The position numbers and the translations under genes were made by a program. Of a DNA stretch of 64,000 nt, positions 20,075 through 32,613 are shown piece after piece; within the stretch, counting starts at the first letter, position 1, and every line of letters begins with the position of its first letter. Origin of the DNA: Synchiropus splendidus (lineage: Eukaryota; Chordata; Actinopteri; Syngnathiformes; Callionymidae); NCBI RefSeq assembly GCF_027744825.2, contig NW_026527058.1:124001-188000 (forward strand), written 5' to 3'. The notes beneath the pieces are model-generated. The model saw nothing but the letters and a program-made list of their open reading frames with translations, had not been told where the DNA came from and ran no database searches.

Positions 20075-21224
20075 AGCGAATATACAACCATTCAACTGAT
20101 ACTGAACGGTAGAGATGTGTTGAAAAAAATTGAGATTCGTATCTTACGTTGGTGTTGGTGTTGGTGTTGAAGCGACAGGTAGAAGGTGTGGCGTGCTCGT
20201 TGTCTTTGTATCTGTTTTCATGTGAAAAAATAAATAAATAAATACAGCAGTGAAACGTAAACTATCACTCCAAAATGTTTTTTCCCACCTCCTATCAGCT
20301 GAGGCGTCTGGGGAGTTAAAGAATCAACGAGCGGGTGCCCTACTCCTTCGACCTCTGACTGATCGTCTGTTTTCATACGCACAGGCGTTGAATAAAACAA
20401 AAAACATAGGTAGTTAAATATAAAATACATCGACAGACTGTGGTTAAAATACTTTTTTTTTATTGAACTGAATGTTTTGCTCTCACCGTTGAACAGTTGG
20501 AGCGACCCGTTCAATGAATGATCAGCATCCACAGGGTCCGGATAACTTCCCGGTCGTGTCTGATTTCCGGGTTCCGGGTGATCTTTTCATGCACACACAC
20601 ACACACACACACAAGTATTTCTTTCTTTTTGTTTTGGTATCCGGGGCGATGTCCGCGGCTTGTCTGTGGTTGCTGGCTGTGCTGATGGTGTCGGCGACGG
20701 TGGCTGTGGAGGTGCGGATAGCCCAGATGCCGACGTCGAGTCTTCAGCAGGGAACGGTCCGGATAGTAGATCCAGAGGTACTGAGGAAACCGGCGTCGAT
20801 GTCTCCCACAAAGGCCAAGACCCAGAGGGGAGAGCTGAAACAGAATACCGACAACAATACAAATGTAAATACAATCTAGAAGCAAGACCTCGGATAGCAG
20901 TTAATATGATATTAATATAAACAGAGTGTAAATGTAGGGATCTACTAAGGATCAACATTTAAAGCTTAAAAACAAATAGTAAATCACTAGTGTATACTGT
21001 CATTAAACCACATTACAATTAGTAAAATCACGACCTCTAGTGGACGCCGTCGTTTAACCACATTACATTTAGTAAAATCACGACCTCTAGCGGCCGCCGT
21101 CGTTAAAGCATAGTATTAAAATCACAATGACGCTTAGCAGCAACAGTTACTCAAACACCTTCAATAGTAAAATGACACCGTCTAAAAGCACATAGCGGGA
21201 ACATAGACAAATCGCATTACAGAT

Positions 21225-21259
<35 letters not shown>

Positions 21260-21282
21260 GCACGCACACACGTACGCACGTA

Positions 21283-21315
<33 letters not shown>

Positions 21316-21860
21316 TAGCGAACATACAACCATTCAACTGATACTGAACGGTAGAGATGTGTTGAAAAAAATTGAGATTCGTATCTTACCAAACGTTGGT
21401 GTTGGTGTTGGTGTTGAAGCGACAGGTAGAAGGTGTGGCGTGCTCGTTGTCTTTGTATCTGTTTTCATGTGAAAAAATAAATAAATAAATACAGCAGTGA
21501 AACGTAAACTATCACTCCAAAATGTTTTTTCCCACCTCCTATCAGCTGAGGCATCTGGTGAGTTAAAGATTCAACGAGCGGGTGCCCTACTCCTTCGACC
21601 TCTGACTGATCGTCTGTTTTCATACGCACAGGCGTTGAATAAAACAAAAAACATAGGTAGTTAAATATAAAATACATCGACAGACTGTGGTTAAAATACT
21701 TTTTTTTTATTGAACTGAATGTTTTGCTCTCACCGTTGAACAGTTGGAGCGACCCGTTCAATGAATGATCAGCATCCACAGGGTCCGGATGACTTTCCGG
21801 TCGTGTCTGATTTCCGGGTTGCGGGTGATCTTTTCATGCACACACACACACACACACACA
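17051..21860 (-). repeat. Higher-order repeat 1 of the gene X exon/minisatellite array
   Basis: Three units, each starting with the tag AAGTATTTCTTTCT and a truncated exon d (beginning 17,075, 18,752 and 20,636, about 200 bp each, ending in the intact TCTGTTTCAG acceptor on the minus strand). Minisatellite blocks of 50-bp monomers lie at 17,450-18,540, 19,125-19,925 and a very short one at 21,000-21,115. Exon c-b-a sets lie at about 20,140-20,580 and 21,390-21,835; the first unit has none. In the 20.1-kb set five bases are missing at the exon c donor, which changes its phase. Confidence 0.8.
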
Positions 21861-24586
21861 AGTATTTCTTTCTTTTTGTTTTGGTATCCGGGGCGATGTA
21901 CGCGGCTTGTCTGTGGTTGCTGGCTGTGCTGATGGTGTCGGCGACGGTGGCTGTGGAGGTGCGGATAGCCCAGATGCCGACGTCGAGTCTTCAGCAGGGA
22001 ACGGTCCGGATAGTAGATCCAGAGGTACTGAGGAAACCGGCGTCGATGTCTCCCACAAAGGCCAAGACCCAGAGGGGAGAGCTGAAACAGAATACCGACA
22101 ACAACACAAATGTAAATACAATCTAGAAGCAAGACCTCGGATAGCAGTTAATATGATATTAATATAAACAGAGTGTAAATGTAGGGATCTACTAAGGATC
22201 AACATTTAAAACGTAAAAACAAATAGTAAATCACTAGTGTATACTGTCATTAAACCACATTACAATTAGTAAAATCACGACCTCTAGTGGACGCCGTCGT
22301 TTAACCACATTACAGTTAGTAAAATCACGACCTCTAGTGGCCGCCGTCGTTAAAGCACATTACAATTAGTAAAATCACGACCTCTAGTGGCCGCCGACGT
22401 TAAAGCACATTACAATTAGTAAAATCACGACCTCTAGTGGCCGCCGTCGTTAAACCACATTACAGTTAGTAAAATCACGACCTCTAGTGGCCGCCGTCGT
22501 TAGAGCACATTACAGTTAGTAAAATGACGACCTCTAGTGGCCGCCGTCGTTAAAGCACATTACAGTTAGTAAAATCACGACCTCTAGTGGCCGCCGTCGT
22601 TAAAGCACATTACAATTAGTAAAATCACGACCTCTAGTGGCCGCCGTCGTTAAAGCACATTACAGTTAGTAAAATCACGACCTCTAGCGGCCGCCGTCGT
22701 TAAAGCACATTGCAGTTAGTAAAATCACGACCTCTAGTGGCTGCCGTCGTTAAAGCTAATTACAGTTAGTAAAATCACGACCTCTAGCGGCCGCCGTCGT
22801 TAAAGCACATTACAATTAGTAAAATATCGACCTCTAGTGGCCGCCGTCGTTAAAGCACATTACAGTTAGTAAAATCACGACCTCTAGTGGTCGCCATCGT
22901 TAAACCATAGTGTGAAATTGTAATCGCGACCTCTAGTGTCCGTCGTCGTTAAAGCATAGTAGTAAAATCACAATGACGCTTAGCAGCAACAGTTACTCAA
23001 ACACCTTCAATAGTAAAATGACACCGTCTAAAAGCACATAGCCGGAACATAGACAAACCGCATTACAGATAAAACACACACACACGCACACACACACGCA
23101 CGGACGCACGTACGCGCACACACACACACACACACAAGTATTTCTTTCTTTTTGTTTTGGTATCCGGGGCGATGTCCGCGGCTTGTCTGTGGTTGCTGGC
23201 TGTGCTGATGGTGTCGGCGACGGTGGCTGTGGAGGTGCGGATAGCCCAGATGCCGACGTCGAGTCTTCAGCAGGGAACGGTCCGGATAGTAGATCCAGAG
23301 GTACTGAGGAAACCGGCGTCGATGTCTCCCACAAAGGCCAAGACCCAGAGGGGAGAGCTGAAACAGAATACCGACAACAATACAAATGTAAATACAATGT
23401 AGAAGCAAGACCTCGGATAGCAGTTAATATGATATTAATATAAACAGAGTGTAAATGTAGGGATCTACTAAGGATCAACATTTAAAGCGTAAAAACAAAT
23501 AGTAAATCACTAGTGTATACTGTCATTAAACCACATTACAATTAGTAAAATCACGACCTCTAGTGGACGCCGTCGTTAAAGCACATTACAGTTAGTAAAA
23601 TCACGACCTCTAGTGGCCGCCATCGTTAAAGTACATTACAATTAGTAAAATCACGACCTCTAGTGGCCGCCGTCGTTAAAGCACATTACAATTAGTAAAA
23701 TCACGACCTCTAGTGGCCGCCGTCGTTAAAGCACATTACAATTAGTAAAATCACGACCTCTAGTGGCCGCCGTCGTTAAAGCACATTACAGTTAGTAAAA
23801 TCACCACCTCTAGTGGCCGCCGTCATTAAAGCACATTACAGTTAGTAAAATCACGACCTCTAGTGGCCGCCGTCGTTAAAGCACATTACAGTTAGTAAAA
23901 TCACGACCTCTAGTGGCCGCCGTCGTTAAAGCACATTACAATTAGTAAAATCACGACCTCTAGTGGCCGCCGTCGTTAAAGCACATTACAGTTAGTAAAA
24001 TCACGACCTCTAGTGGCCGCCGTCGTTAAAGCACATTACAATTAGTAAAATCACGACCTCTAGCGGCCGCCGTCGTTAAAGCACATTGCAGTTAGTAAAA
24101 TCACGACCTCTAGCGGCCGGCGTCGTTAAAGCACATTACAGTTTGTAAAATCACGACCTCTAGCGGCCGCCGTCGTTAAAGCACATTACAATTAGTAAAA
24201 TCACGACCTCTAGTGGCCGCCGTCGTTAAAGCACATTACAGTTAGTAAAATCACGACCTCTAGTGGCCGCCGTCGTTAAAGCATAGTGTAAATTAGTAAT
24301 CTCGACCTCTAGTGGTCGCCATCGTTAAAGCATAGTGTGAAATAGTAATCTCGACCTCACGTGGCCGCCGTCGTTAAAGCATAGTGTGAAATAGTAATCG
24401 CGACCTCTAGTGTCCGTCGTCGTTAAAGCATAGTAGTAAAATCACAATGACGCTTAGCAGCAACAGTTACTCAAACACCTTCAATAGTAAAATGACACCG
24501 TCTAAAAGCACATAGCCGGAACATAGACAAACCGCATTACAGATAAAACAGACACACACGCACACACACACGCACGCACGCACGTA

Positions 24587-24619
<33 letters not shown>

Positions 24620-27256
24620 TAGCGAACATACAACCATTCAACTGATACTGAACGGTAGAGATGTGTTGAAAAAAATTGAGATTCGTATCTTACCAAACGT
24701 TGGTGTTGGTGTTGGTGTTGAAGCGACAGGTAGAAGGTGTGGCGTGCTCATTGTCTTTGTATCTGTTTTCATGTGAAAAAATAAATAAATAAATACAGCA
24801 GTGAAACGTAAACTATCACTCCAAAATGTTTTTTCCCACCTCCTATCAGCTGAGGCGTCTGGTGAGTTAAAGAATCAACGAGCGGGTGCCCTACTCCTTC
24901 GACCTCTGACTGATCGTCTGTTTTCATACGCACAGGCGTTGAATAAAACAAAAAACATAGGTAGTTAAATATAAAATACATCGACAGACTGTGGTTAAAA
25001 TCCTTTTTTTTTATTGAACTGAATGTTTTGCTCTCACCGTTGAACAGTTGGAGCGACCCGTTCAATGAATGATCAGCATCCACAGGGTCCGGATGACTTC
25101 CCGGTCGTGTCTGATTTCCGGGTTCCGGGTGATCTTTTCATGCACACACACACACACAAGTATTTCTATCTTTTTGTTTTGGTATCCGGGGCGATGTCCG
25201 CGGCTTGTCTGTGGTTGCTGGCTGTGCTGATGGTGTCGGCGACGGTGGCTGTGGAGGTGCGGATAGCCCAGATGCCGACGTCGAGTCTTCAGCAGGGAAC
25301 GGTCCGGATAGTAGATCCAGAGGTACTGAGGAAACCGGCGTCGATGTCTCCCACAAAGGCCAAGACCCAGAGGGGAGAGCTGAAACAGAATACCGACAAC
25401 AATACAAATGTAAATACAATCTAGAAGCAAGACCTCGGATAGCAGTTAATATGATATTAATATAAACAGAGTGTAAATGTAGGGATCTACTAAGGATCAA
25501 CATTTAAAGCGTAAAAACAAATAGTAAATCACTAGTGTATACTGTCATTAAACCACATTACAATTAGTAAAATCACGACCTCTAGTGGACGCCGTCGTTT
25601 AACCACATTACAGTTAGTAAAATCACGACCTCTAGTGGACGCCGTCGTTAAAGCACATTACAGTTAGTAAAATCACGACCTCTAGTGGCCGCCGTCGTTA
25701 AAGCACATTACAATTAGTAAAATCACGACCTCTAGCGGCCGCCGTCGTTAAACCACATAACAGTTAGTAAAATCACGACCTCTAGTGGCCGCCGTCGTTA
25801 AAGCACATTACAATTAGTAAAATTACGACCTCTAGTGGCCGCCGTCGTTAAAGCACATTACAGTTAGTAAAATCACGACCTCTAGCGGCCGCCGTCGTTA
25901 AAGCACATTAGAGTTAGTAAAATTACGACCTCTAGCGGCCGCTGTCGTTAAAGCACATTACAGTTAGTAAAATCACGCCCTCTAGCGTCCGCCGTCGTTA
26001 AAGCACATAACAGTTAGTAAAATCACGACCTCTAGCGTCCGCCGTCGTTAAAGCACATTACAATTAGTAAAATCACGACCTCTAGTGGCCGCCCTCATTA
26101 AAGCACATTACAGTAAGTAAAATCACGACCTCTAGTGGCCGCCGTCGTTAAAGCACATTACAATTAGTAAAATCACGACCTCTAGCTGCCGCCGTCGTTA
26201 AAGCACATTACAATTAGTAAAATCACGACCTCTAGTGGCCGCCGTCGTTAAAGCACATTACAGTTAGTAAAATCACGACCTCTAGCGGCCGCCGTCATTA
26301 AAGCACATTACAGTTAGTAAAATCACGACCTCTAGTGGCCGCCGTCGTTAAAGCACATTACAGTTAGTAAAATCACGACCTCTAGTGGCCGCCGTCGTTA
26401 AAGCACATTACAATTAGTAAAATCACGACCTCTAGTGGCCGCCGTCGTTAAAGCACATTACAGTTAGTAAAATCACGACCTCTAGTGGCCGCCGTCGTTA
26501 AAGCACATTACAATTAGTAAAATCACGACCTCTAGCGGCCGCCGTCGTTAAAGCATAGTATTAAAATCACAATGACGCTTAGCAGCAACAGTTACTCAAA
26601 CACCTTCAATAGTAAAATGACACCGTCTAAAAGCACATAGCCGGAACATAGACAAACCGCATTACAGATAAAACACACACACACGCACACACACACGCAC
26701 GCACGCACACAATAGCGAACATAAAACCATTCAACTGATACTGAACGGTAGAGATGTGTTGAAAAAAATTGAGATGCGTATCTTACCAAACGTTGGTGTT
26801 GGTGTTGGTGTTGAAGCGACAGGTAGAAGGTGTGGCGTGCTCGTTGTCTTTGTATCTGTTTTCATGTGAAAAAATAAATAAATAAATACAGCAGTGAAAC
26901 GTAAACTATCACTCCAAAATGTTTTTTCCCACCTCCTATCAGCTGAGGCATCTGGTGAGTTAAAGAATCAACGAGCGGGTGCCCTACTCCTTCGACCTCT
27001 GACTGATCGTCTGTTTTCATACGCACAGGCGTTGAATAAAACAAAAAACATAGGTAGTTAAATATAAAATACATCGACAGACTGTGGTTAAAATCCTTTT
27101 TTTTTATTGAACTGAATGTTTTGCTCTCACCGTTGAACAGTTGGAGCGACCCGTTCAATGAATGATCAGCATCCACAGGGTCCGGATAACTTCCCGGTCG
27201 TGTCTGATTTCCGGGTTCCGGGTGATCTTTTCATGCACACACACACACACACACAC
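21861..27256 (-). repeat. Higher-order repeat 2 of the gene X array
   Basis: Truncated exon d starts at 21,883, 23,159 and 25,181. Minisatellite blocks: 22,250-22,960, 23,525-24,430, 25,545-26,560. Exon c-b-a sets at about 24,690-25,140 and 26,780-27,237, both with GT donors and phase kept. The first unit is again exon-free. Small private variants (GATGTACGCGG and GGGTTGCGGG near 21.8 kb) recur at 32.6 kb in repeat 4. Confidence 0.8.
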
Positions 27257-29988
27257 AAGTATTTCTTTCTTTTTGTTTTGGTATCCGGGGCGATGTCCGC
27301 GGCTTGTCTGTGGTTGCTGGCTGTGCTGATGGTGTCGGCGACGGTGGCTGTGGAGGTGCGGATAGCCCAGATGCCGACGTCGAGTCTTCAGCAGGCAACG
27401 GTCCGGATAGTAGATCCAGAGGTACTGAGGAAACCGGCGTCGATGTCTCCCACAAAGGCCAAGACCCAGAGGGGAGAGCTGAGACAGAATACCGACAACA
27501 ATACAAATGTAAATACAATCTAGAAGTAAGACCTCGGATAGCAGTTAATATGATATTAATATAAACAGAGTGTAAATGTAGGGATCTACTAAGGATCAAC
27601 ATTTAAAGCGTAAAAACAAATAGTAAATCACTAGTGTATACTGTCATTAAACCACATTACAATTAGTAAAATCACGACCTCTAGTGGACGCCGTCGTTTA
27701 ACCACATTAGAGTTAGTAAAATCACGACCTCTAGTGGCCGCCGTCGTTAAAGCACATTACAATTAGTAAAATCACGACCTCTAGTGGCCGCCGTCGTTGG
27801 AGCACATTACAGTTAGTAAAATGACGACCTCTAGTGGCCGCCGTCGTTAAAGCACATTACAGTTAGTAAAATAAAGACCTCTAGTGGCCGCCGTCGTTAA
27901 AGCACATTACAATTAGTAAAATCACGACCTCTAGTGGCCGCCGTCGTTAAAGCACATTACAGTTAGTAAAATCACGACCTCTCGTGGCCGCCGTCGTTAA
28001 AGCACATTACAGTTAGTAAAATCACGACCTCTAGCGGCCGCCGTCGTTAAAGCACATTGCAGTTAGTAAAATCACGACCTCTAGTGGCTGCCGTCGTTAA
28101 AGCTAATTACAGTTAGTAAAATCACGACCTCTAGCGGCCGCCGTCGTTAAAGCACATTACAATTAGTAAAATCACGACCTCTAGTGGCCGCCGTCGTTAA
28201 AGCACATTACAGTTAGTAAAATCACGACCTCTAGTGGTCGCCATCGTTAAAGCGTAGTGTGAAACAGTAATCGCGACCTCTAGTGTCCGTCGTCGTTAAA
28301 GCATAGTAGTAAAATCACAATGACGCTTAGCAGCAACAGTTACTCAAACACCTTCAATAGTAAAATGACACCGTCTAAAAGCACATAGCCGGAACATAGA
28401 CAAACCGCATTACAGATAAAACACACACACACGCACACACACACGCACGGACGCACGTACGCGCACACACACACACACACACACACAAGTATTTCTTTCT
28501 TTTTGTTTTGGTATCCGGGGCGATGTCCGCGGCTTGCCTGTGGTTGCTGGCGGTGCTGATGGTGTCGGCGACGGTGGCTGTGGAGGTGCGGATAGCCCAG
28601 ATGCCGACGTCGAGTCTTCAGCAGGGAACGGTCCGGATAGTAGATCCAGAGGTACTGAGGAAACCGGCGTCGATGTCTCCCACAAAGGCCAAGACCCAGA
28701 GGGGTGAGCTGAAACAGAATACCCACAACAACACAAATGTAAATACAATCTAGAAGCAAGAACTCGGATAGCAGTTAATATGATATTAATATAAACAGAG
28801 TGTAAATGTAGGGATCTACTAAGGATCAACATTTAAAGCGTAAAAACAAATAGTAAATCACTAGTGTATACTCTCATTAAACCACTTTACAATAAGTAAA
28901 ATCACGCCCTCTAGTGGACGCCGTCGTTAAACCACATTACAGTTAGTAAAATCACGACCTCTAGTAGCCGCCGTCGTTAAAGCACATTACAATTAGTAAA
29001 ATCACGACCTCTAGCGGCCGCCGTCGTTAAACCACATTACAGTTAGTAAAATCACGACCTCTAGTGGACGCCGTCGTTAAACCACATTACAATTAGTAAA
29101 ATCCCGACCTCTAGTGGCCGCCGTCGTTAAAGCACATTACAATTAGTGAAATCGCGACCTCTAGTGGCCGCCGTCGTTAAAGCACATAACAGTCAGTAAA
29201 ATCACGACCTCTAGTGGCCGCCGTCGTTAAAGCACATTACAATTAGTAAAATCACGACCTCTAGTGGCCGCCGTCGTTAAAGCACATTACAATTAGTAAA
29301 ATCACGACCTCTAGTGGCCGCCGTCGTTAAAGCACATTACAGTTAGTAAAATCACGACCTCTAGTGGCCGCCGTCGTTAAAGCACATTACAGTTAGTAAA
29401 ATCACGACCTCTAGTGGCCGCCGTCGTTAAAGCACATTACAGTTAGTAAAATCACTACCTCTAGTGGCCGCCGTCGTTAAAGCACATTACAATTAGTAAA
29501 ATCACGACCTCTAGCGGCCGCCGTCGTTAAAGCACATTGCAGTTAGTAAAATCACGGCCTCTAGCGGCCGACGTCGTTAAAGCACATTACAGTTAGTAAA
29601 ATCACGACCTCTAGCGGCCGCCGTCGTTAAAGCACCTTACAGTTAGTAAAATCACGACCTCTAGTGGCCGCCGTCGTTAAAGCACCTTACAGTTAGTAAA
29701 ATCACGACCTCTAGTGGCCGCCGTCGTTAAAGCATAGTGTAAAATAGTAATCCCGACCTCTAGTGGTCGCCGTCGTTAAGGCACAGTGTGAAATAGTAAT
29801 CGCGACCTCTAGTGTCCGTCGTCGTTAAAGCATAGTAGTAAAATCACAATGACGCTTAGCAGCAACAGTTACTCAAACACCTTCAATAGTAAAATGACAC
29901 CGTATAAAAGCACATAGCCGGAACATAGACAAACCGCATTACAGATAAAACACACACACACGCACGCACGCACGCACGGACGCACGGA

Positions 29989-30024
<36 letters not shown>

Positions 30025-32032
30025 AGCGAACATACAACCATTCAACTGATACTGAACGGTAGAGATGTGTTGAAAAAAATTGAGATTCGTATCTTACGTT
30101 GGTGTTGGTGTTGGTGTTGAAGCGACAGGTAGAAGGTGTGGCGTGCTCGTTGTCTTTGTATCTGTTTTCATGTGAAAAAATAAATAAATAAATACAGCAG
30201 TGAAACGTAAACTATCACTCCAAAATGTTTTTTCCCACCTCCTATCAGCTGAGGCGTCTGGTGAGTTAAAGAATCAACGAGCGGGTGCCCTACTCCTTCG
30301 ACCTCTGACTGATCGTCTGTTTTCATACGCACAGGCGTTGAATAAAACAAAAAACATAGGTAGTTAAATATAAAATACATCGACAGACTGTGGTTAAAAT
30401 ACTTTTTTTTTATTGAACTGAATGTTTTGCTCTCACCGTTGAACAGTTGGAGCGACCCGTTCAATGAATGATCAGCATCCACAGGGTCCGGATAACTTCC
30501 CGGTCGTGTCTGATTTCCGGGTTCCGGGTGATCTTTTCATGCACACACACACACACACACACAAGTATTTCTTTCTTTTTGTTTTGGTATCCGGGGCGAT
30601 GTGCGCGGCTTGTCTGTGGTTGCTGGCTGTGCTGATGGTGTCGGCGACGGTGGCTGTGGAGGTGCGGATAGCCCAGATGCCGACGTCGAGTCTTCAGCAG
30701 GGAACGGTCCGGATAGTAGATCCAGAGGTACTGAGGAAACCGGCGTCGATGTCTCCCACAAAGGCCAAGACCCAGAGGGGAGAGCTGAAACAGAATACCG
30801 ACAACAACACAAATGTAAATACAATCTAGAAGCAAGACCTCGGATAGCAGTTAATATGATATTAATATAAACAGAGTGTAAATGTAGGGATCTACTAAGG
30901 ATCAACATTTAAAGCTTAAAAACAAATAGTAAATCACTAGTGTATACTGTCATTAAACCACATTACAATTAGTAAAATCACGACCTCTAGTGGACGCCGT
31001 CGTTAAAGCACATTACAGTTAGTAAAATCCCGACCTCTAGTGGCCGCCGTCGTTAAAGCACATTACAATTAGTAAAATCACGACCTCTAGCGGCCGCCGT
31101 CGTTAAACCACATAACAGTTAGTAAAATCACGACCTCTAGTGGCCGCCGTCGTTAAAGCACATTACAATTAGTAAAATTACGACCTCTAGTGGCCGCCGT
31201 CGTTAAAGCACATTACAGTTAGTAAAATCACGACCTCTAGCGGCCGCCGTCGTTAAAGCACATTACAGTTAGTAAAATCACGACCTCTAGCGGCCGCTGT
31301 CGTTAAAGCACATTACAGTTAGTAAAATCACGACCTCTAGCGTCCGCCGTCGTTAAAGCACATTACAATTAGTAAAATCACGACCTCTAGTGGCCGCCGT
31401 CGTTAAAGCACATTACAGTTAGTAAAATCACGACCTCTAGTGGCCGCCGTCGTTAAAGCACATTACAGTTAGTAAAATCACGACCTCTAGTGGCCGCCGT
31501 CGTTAAAGCACATTACAATTAGTAAAATCACGACCTCTAGCGGCCGCCGTCGTTAAAGCACATTACAATTAGTAAAATCACGACCTCTAGTGGCCGCCGT
31601 TGTTAAAGCACATTACAGTTAGTAAAATTACGACCTCTAGTGGCCGCCGTCGTTAAAGCACATTGCAGTTAGTAAAATCACGACCTCTAGTGGCCGCCGT
31701 CGTTAAAGCACATTACAATTAGTAAAATCACGACCTCTAGTGGCCGCCGTCGTTAAAGCACATTACAGTTAGTAAAATCACGACCTCTAGTGGCCGCCGT
31801 CGTTAAAGCACATTACAATTAGTAAAATCACGACCTCTAGCGGCCGCCGTCGTTAAAGCATAGTATTAAAATCACAATGACGCTTAGCAGCAACAGTTAC
31901 TCAAACACCTTCAATAGTAAAATGACACCGTCTAAAAGCACATAGCGGGAACATAGACAAATCGCATTACAGATAAAACACACACACACGCACACACACA
32001 CACACGCACGCACGCACACACGTACGCACGTA

Positions 32033-32070
<38 letters not shown>

Positions 32071-32613
32071 AGCGAACATACAACCATTCAACTGATACTG
32101 AACGGTAGAGATGTGTTGAAAAAAATTGAGATTCGTATCTTACCAAACGTTGGTGTTGGTGTTGGTGTTGAAGCGACAGGTAGAAGGTGTGGCGTGCTCG
32201 TTGTCTTTGTATCTGTTTTCATGTGAAAAAATAAATAAATAAATACAGCAGTGAAACGTAAACTATCACTCCAAAATGTTTTTTCCCACCTCCTATCAGC
32301 TGAGGCATCTGGTGAGTTAAAGATTCAACGAGCGGGTGCCCTACTCCTTCGACCTCTGACTGATCGTCTGTTTTCATACGCACAGGCGTTGAATAAAACA
32401 AAAAACATAGGTAGTTAAATATAAAATACATCGACAGACTGTGGTTAAAATACTTTTTTTTTATTGAACTGAATGTTTTGCTCTCACCGTTGAACAGTTG
32501 GAGCGACCCGTTCAATGAATGATCAGCATCCACAGGGTCCGGATGACTTTCCGGTCGTGTCTGATTTCCGGGTTGCGGGTGATCTTTTCATGCACACACA
32601 CACACACACACAC
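27257..32613 (-). repeat. Higher-order repeat 3 of the gene X array
   Basis: Truncated exon d starts at 27,280, 28,510 and 30,596. Minisatellite blocks: 27,650-28,310, 28,870-29,840, 30,950-31,860. Exon c-b-a sets at about 30,090-30,540 and 32,130-32,590. The unit at 28.5 kb shares variants with the unit at 18.75 kb (CACTTTACAATAAG, ACCGTATAAAAG and the same 5-bp loss at the exon c donor). Confidence 0.8.
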
